Source of the DNA: Bacteroidia bacterium
Lineage (GTDB): Bacteria; Bacteroidota; Bacteroidia; NS11-12g; UBA955
NCBI GenBank assembly: GCA_025450395.1
Contig: JANWHK010000076.1
Coordinates: 1 to 35,460 of the forward strand
Direction: 5' to 3'
Length of the DNA: 35,460 nucleotides
Below are positions 32,376 through 35,460 of this stretch, one piece after another; position 1 is the first letter of the stretch; each line of letters opens with the position of its first letter. Under the pieces are notes generated by a model. It searched no databases. It was given only the letters and a program-made list of their open reading frames with translations, and had not been told where the DNA came from. The translations under genes were made by a program, and so were the position numbers.

Positions 32376-33587
32376 TTGCCTCAAGTATTTCCCTTTAGGG
32401 CTTTATTGCCCTCGCCAGGGCTGGAAATGGAAGTTTCCGCCAGTACCCATGTTGACAGCGTGGAAAAGCAACTGCATATTGTGCAGAGCAATCCGCGTAC
32501 ATACCTGCATGTGGTAAAGCCGCACCTGAAATTCAACGAACCGAAAAATCCTGAAAAACATTTTCCTTATTCCGGGCAGGTGATAGAGAAGTTCATCGCG
32601 GAAAAGATCATGGTTCAGGATAACAAGGATTCCTTGTATGTGTATTGCCAGGTCAACCTGGAGAGCAATGAACAGTACCTCGGCCTTATCTGTAATGTAG
32701 CGGCTAAAGACTATTATGGAGGAAAGATCAAGGTACATGAAAATACACTGACTGAAAAAGAAAACCAGTTGATCGACCATATCAAGGCCTGTGGTGCAAT
32801 TGGTGAACCCGTATTGTTAACCCACTTTAAAGACAAGCGCATTGATGCCTTGCTGGAAGAAACTTTCAACAAGCAAAATCCGGATATTGATTTCACGGAT
32901 GAGATCAACCGCCGGCACCTCATCTTCAAGGTGAGCAGTGCTTCGCGTATCAGTGTTTTCCAGAATGCCTACAGCCGTTTAAAGGATTTTTACATTGCCG
33001 ACGGTCATCACAGAAGTGCGGCTTCTGCAGGTTATTATAAGCGGGAAGGCAATGAGAATGGCCATTATCTGGCTTTCCTGGTACCGGCCAACCATTTGCA
33101 TATAGATAGTTTTTACAGGGCATTTAAATCCGATACATCATTTAATGAATATGCCTTTATTGAACAGTTGAAATCAGATTTTGATGTGGTGGCATCAAAA
33201 AAGGCGGTTGTGCCCAAAAAAGCCAAACAGTTCGGTTTATATACCTCTGAAGGCTGGTACCGCTTGAAATTCAAGAAGAAGTTAAAACAAGCCAATGCCG
33301 TGCAGGAACTGGATGTTTCCATACTCGAGGATTATGTGTTCGATTCCATATTGCATGTAAAGGATTCAAAGACCGACACGCAACTGGCCTATATCAAGGG
33401 TGGCGTACCCATTTCAGTGATAGAAACTGCTGTAAAGAAAGGTGTTCATGACCTTGTGTTTACGGTTTATCCATGTGATATCGAACAGGTGTTCAGGATA
33501 GCGGATGAAGGGCTTATCATGCCTCCCAAATCCACCTATATAGAACCTAAGCTAAGGACCGGCCTGACAGTGCAATTGGTTGGATAG
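32376..33587 (+). CDS. DUF1015 family protein
   Basis: This 403-residue cytosolic protein has the DUF1015 hallmarks: FPFRALLPSP at the start, VEKQLHIVQSNPRTYLHVVKPH, then YIADGHHRSAASAGYYKREG, with Asp209-Gly-His-His-Arg213 as the invariant core. It ends VFTVYPCDIEQVFRIADEGL and MPPKSTYIEPKLRTGL. The DGHHR core recalls the GxxR loops of ParB/Srx-like folds, the fold of a known archaeal free-serine kinase; that link is inference. The gene is 8 nt after serA and begins with TTG, giving a normal N-terminus (PQVFPFRALL); no ATG is placed suitably. The position in the serC-serA unit argues for a role near serine metabolism. Confidence 0.85.
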   Translation: MPQVFPFRALLPSPGLEMEVSASTHVDSVEKQLHIVQSNPRTYLHVVKPHLKFNEPKNPEKHFPYSGQVIEKFIAEKIMVQDNKDSLYVYCQVNLESNEQYLGLICNVAAKDYYGGKIKVHENTLTEKENQLIDHIKACGAIGEPVLLTHFKDKRIDALLEETFNKQNPDIDFTDEINRRHLIFKVSSASRISVFQNAYSRLKDFYIADGHHRSAASAGYYKREGNENGHYLAFLVPANHLHIDSFYRAFKSDTSFNEYAFIEQLKSDFDVVASKKAVVPKKAKQFGLYTSEGWYRLKFKKKLKQANAVQELDVSILEDYVFDSILHVKDSKTDTQLAYIKGGVPISVIETAVKKGVHDLVFTVYPCDIEQVFRIADEGLIMPPKSTYIEPKLRTGLTVQLVG

Positions 33588-33593
33588 CTCTAT

Positions 33594-33654
33594 ATACATC
33601 GTACATCGTATGTCGTACATCACATCGTAAATCGTATGTCGTATATCGTACATC
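33594..33654. repeat. Intergenic heptamer array F
   Basis: About nine 7-bp units of consensus GTANRTC: GTACATC, GTATGTC, GTACATC, an interrupted unit, GTAAATC, GTATGTC, GTATATC, GTACATC. The array runs from 6 nt after the DUF1015 stop into the stop of the converging DUF1456 gene (33653). It shares 28 of 29 bases with array B in inverted orientation. Confidence 0.85.
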
Positions 33655-33898
33655 ATTCCCCCTCCTTCGCCTCCCGTCCTTCCATGGGTCCACGTTTGTG
33701 GATGATTAGCCCATTCAGGAAGTTTCGCAATATCTGGTCACCGCAGGCCTGGTAATTGGGATGGTCTTCACTGCGGAACAAGGCGCTTAGTTCATTGGTG
33801 CTGATATTGAAATTGACCAGTTTCAGTATTTCTATGATTTCATCATTTCTAAGATGCAGTGCCACGCGCAGTTTTTTAAGTATATCGTTGTTTGTCAT
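33653..33898 (-). CDS. DUF1456 protein, single repeat (half-length)
   Basis: This 81-residue protein matches one repeat of DUF1456 (E. coli YehS): NNDILKKLRVALHLRNDEII, then NISTNELSALFRSEDHPNYQ and RNFLNGLIIHKRGP. YehS-type proteins usually carry two such repeats in about 155 residues, so this may be a truncated or naturally single-repeat form. The last residues (EGREAKEGE) are low-complexity and the stop codon touches heptamer array F. A -7 box TACTTTTG (33932-33925) and a TTTG 15 nt further upstream (33951-33948) can drive it. Confidence 0.75.
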   Translation of the reverse strand: MTNNDILKKLRVALHLRNDEIIEILKLVNFNISTNELSALFRSEDHPNYQACGDQILRNFLNGLIIHKRGPMEGREAKEGE

Positions 33899-33924
33899 GA
33901 GGGATTGATTTATTTTTGTGGATA

Positions 33925-33951
33925 CAAAAGTACAAAAAAGGCTGAAACAAA
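33925..33951 (-). promoter_or_regulatory. Promoter of the DUF1456 gene
   Basis: Minus strand TTTG (33951-33948), a 15-nt spacer, then TACTTTTG (33932-33925). The -7 match is exact; the spacer is shorter than usual. Confidence 0.45.
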
Positions 33952-34098
33952 CAGATTAATATCAGGTGTGGTCTTAACGATGCACATACTGACTTTAAGT
34001 TTCGAGAAAAATATTTTTTTATAAAATGCAACAAACGCATGATTTTAACTGTCTATTGGTAAGTATGAAGTCATGTTTTGGGATGTGGTTAAATAATA

Positions 34099-34683
34099 AT
34101 GCCTATTGAAGAAAAGCAGCGCAATAATAAGCATGAAGAAGCATTGATAAGGGCTTGCCAGCGTCACGAGCGCCTGGCCCAATCAGAATTTTTTCGCTTG
34201 TACTCCGGAAAATTCCTGGGTATTGCCTATCGTTTTGCCGGAGATTATGACACGGCCAACGATCTTTTACAGGAAGGTTTTATCAGGATTTTCAATCATA
34301 TTTCAGATTATAAGTTCCAGGGTTCCTTTGAAGGATGGATGAGGCGGATCATTATCAATACCTCCATCAATTATATCAAGCAACATGGCAAAATCATATT
34401 TGAGGAGATGGACCCGGAGCGTGATACCTTGTTTTCGGAGCCGGCTCCTGCACTAGAACAAATGAACTGTGAAGAGATCATCGAAGAGATAAACCGCTTG
34501 CCGAATGGGTTCAGGACCATAATCAACCTGTATGCCATTGACGGTTATTCTTATTCAGAGATTGCGGAAATGCTGGACATAAAAGAAGTAACGGTAAGGA
34601 CACAATATTTAAGGGCTAAGCAAAAACTGGCTTCGGCCCTTGAAAAAAAAAATATAATACACTATGCCTCAAAAATCATTTGA
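34099..34683 (+). CDS. ECF RNA polymerase sigma factor
   Basis: This 194-residue sigma-70 factor of the extracytoplasmic-function type has region 2 (about 15-92: FFRLYSGKFLGIAYRFAGDY, DLLQEGFIRIFNHISDY, FQGSFEGWMRRIIINTSINY) and region 4 (about 130-182: LPNGFRTIINLYAIDGYSYS, EIAEMLDIKEVTVRTQYLRA). Length and layout are typical. The next gene (34664 onward) begins within its last 20 nt, the arrangement expected for a sigma factor and its cognate membrane partner. The 200-bp region upstream shows no clear -33/-7 pair. Confidence 0.92.
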   Translation: MPIEEKQRNNKHEEALIRACQRHERLAQSEFFRLYSGKFLGIAYRFAGDYDTANDLLQEGFIRIFNHISDYKFQGSFEGWMRRIIINTSINYIKQHGKIIFEEMDPERDTLFSEPAPALEQMNCEEIIEEINRLPNGFRTIINLYAIDGYSYSEIAEMLDIKEVTVRTQYLRAKQKLASALEKKNIIHYASKII

Positions 34684-35460
34684 AGAGCAATTAAGAGATA
34701 AGACAAAAGGTTTTTCTCCTGAGCCAAAACAAGGCTTATGGCAGGGGATTGAATCGCAACTCCTTCCGGAGAAAAAAGAAAAGCGCCGCGGCCTTCTGGT
34801 GCCGCTTGTATGTGGTATACTTGGAATTGCATGTCTTGTTTATGTTTTCAGGGATAAGACAGGTCCATCAGGTGAAATGACCTCGAAAGAGGTTCTGACT
34901 TTGGATAAAAACAATACTGCACCACATGAGCCAGGAAAACTCCAATCATCACCAAATCCGGATAAAGAGGAGCAAATTGCATCAGTACCTTCCAAGGGAA
35001 TTACTTCCCCTGAACATGATGTTTTGAAAATTCAGCGACAGGATGCAAAAAGTGAAGTTTCGCCAAAGTCAAAAACATTTATTGCCAGCAGGGATTTAAA
35101 AGTTAAAGCGAAAGCGCGTTCGGAGAAGACAGTATTGGATATCAGCGAAGATTTACCTGCTGTTGAGAATAAAACGGTCAATCCTACTCAAAGTCCTGAA
35201 GAAGTGCCCATTGCTGTGGAAGGCGCTCCTGTTGAAAATAAGGCAGCTGGAGAAAAAGAAACTTCAATTACTGTGGCCCCGGTATCAATCGATAGCCCGG
35301 TATCAATCGATAGCGGAGCGATTGCCGATCAAACGCAAAAACATGCAGACAGCGTTATGAAAATAGTGAAAACCAATACCATGAAGGAATATTTCGCACA
35401 ACCGATTCATAAGGTGAAATATATTGAACTGACATTGATTCCTGCATTTTCAGGATCCCG
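34664..35460 (+). CDS. Membrane-anchored partner of the sigma factor (partial)
   Basis: This reading frame is open from ATG at 34664 to the window edge (265 codons, no stop), so the C-terminus is missing. Residues 1-42 are cytosolic and charged (SFEEQLRDKTKGFSPEPKQG, LWQGIESQLLPEKKEKRRG), followed by one membrane helix (LLVPLVCGILGIACLVYVF, about 44-62). The periplasmic part is a Ser/Pro/Lys/Glu-rich linker with a tandem PVSIDS repeat, and the last residues KVKYIELTLIPAFSGS look like a first barrel strand. A short cytoplasmic head with one helix directly after an ECF sigma gene suggests an anti-sigma factor; a later barrel is inferred from similar genes. The 20-bp overlap with the sigma gene indicates coupling. 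Confidence 0.7.
   Translation, partial: MPQKSFEEQLRDKTKGFSPEPKQGLWQGIESQLLPEKKEKRRGLLVPLVCGILGIACLVYVFRDKTGPSGEMTSKEVLTLDKNNTAPHEPGKLQSSPNPDKEEQIASVPSKGITSPEHDVLKIQRQDAKSEVSPKSKTFIASRDLKVKAKARSEKTVLDISEDLPAVENKTVNPTQSPEEVPIAVEGAPVENKAAGEKETSITVAPVSIDSPVSIDSGAIADQTQKHADSVMKIVKTNTMKEYFAQPIHKVKYIELTLIPAFSGS
35279..35314. repeat. 18-bp perfect tandem duplication
   Basis: CCGGTATCAATCGATAGC occurs twice in a row (35279-35296 and 35297-35314), encoding PVSIDS-PVSIDS in the periplasmic linker of the membrane protein. Confidence 0.95.

Noticed and set aside
33594-33654. Possible CRISPR array
   Set aside because: Units are 7 bp and contiguous with no spacers; there are no cas genes.
35163-35360. 65-codon plus-strand frame near the window end
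   Set aside because: Lys/Leu-rich shadow within the uninterrupted reading frame that starts at 34664.

Overview
The window is chromosomal DNA of a Bacteroidota bacterium, most likely of the Chitinophagales/Sphingobacteriales kind. The signs are a PorQ-type secretion protein, a T9SS C-terminal sorting domain, a TonB receptor paired with a DUF4249 lipoprotein, DUF1573 and DUF3276 (PUR) proteins, an over-long NusB, many near-perfect TAnnTTTG promoter elements, and an almost complete lack of Shine-Dalgarno sequences. I see no phage, IS element, CRISPR array, tRNA or rRNA, and no gene-free stretch longer than about 250 bases.

Layout. 1-5300 (minus strand): rpsA with a C-terminal helix-hairpin-helix tail, a DUF486 membrane protein, a small lipoprotein, a T9SS-secreted protein and an Ala-rich lipoprotein. 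5366-9977 (plus): recG, then nusB, a DUF1573 lipoprotein, yajC and coaE. 10136-13699 (minus): an overlapping three-gene unit of a small PorV/PorQ-like barrel, a 679-residue outer-membrane protein with a ComEA-like HhH domain, and pdxJ. 13871-17532 (plus): a KtrA/TrkA regulator, then lon, whose stop overlaps the start of a haem-c lipoprotein with an unusual CxxxCH motif. 17536-22897: an exported protein of unknown function, a PUR-family protein (plus), porQ, and the DUF4249/TonB receptor pair. 23132-26747: a glucosaminidase-like protein, a glycosyltransferase, a DppC-type permease (minus) and a lipoprotein. 26744-30274 (minus): an archaeal-type ATPase behind a repeat-rich promoter, miaA, ppk2 and a small barrel protein. 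30328-33587 (plus): serC, serA and a DUF1015 gene, the serine-synthesis unit. 33653-33898 (minus): a half-length DUF1456 gene. 34099 to the end (plus): an ECF sigma factor overlapping a membrane-anchored partner cut off by the window edge.

The most unusual signals: (1) degenerate tandem arrays with a 7-bp period in five intergenic regions, two sharing nearly the same 29-bp core in opposite orientation; (2) rpsA, which combines a TTG start with a strong Shine-Dalgarno sequence in a phylum that hardly uses them; (3) a 12-bp inverted repeat, with further copies upstream, laid over the promoter of the solitary ATPase; and (4) several promoters so close to the start codon that the mRNAs may be leaderless.

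All functions come from reading sequence and motifs. No database search was run, so family names rest on recognition.
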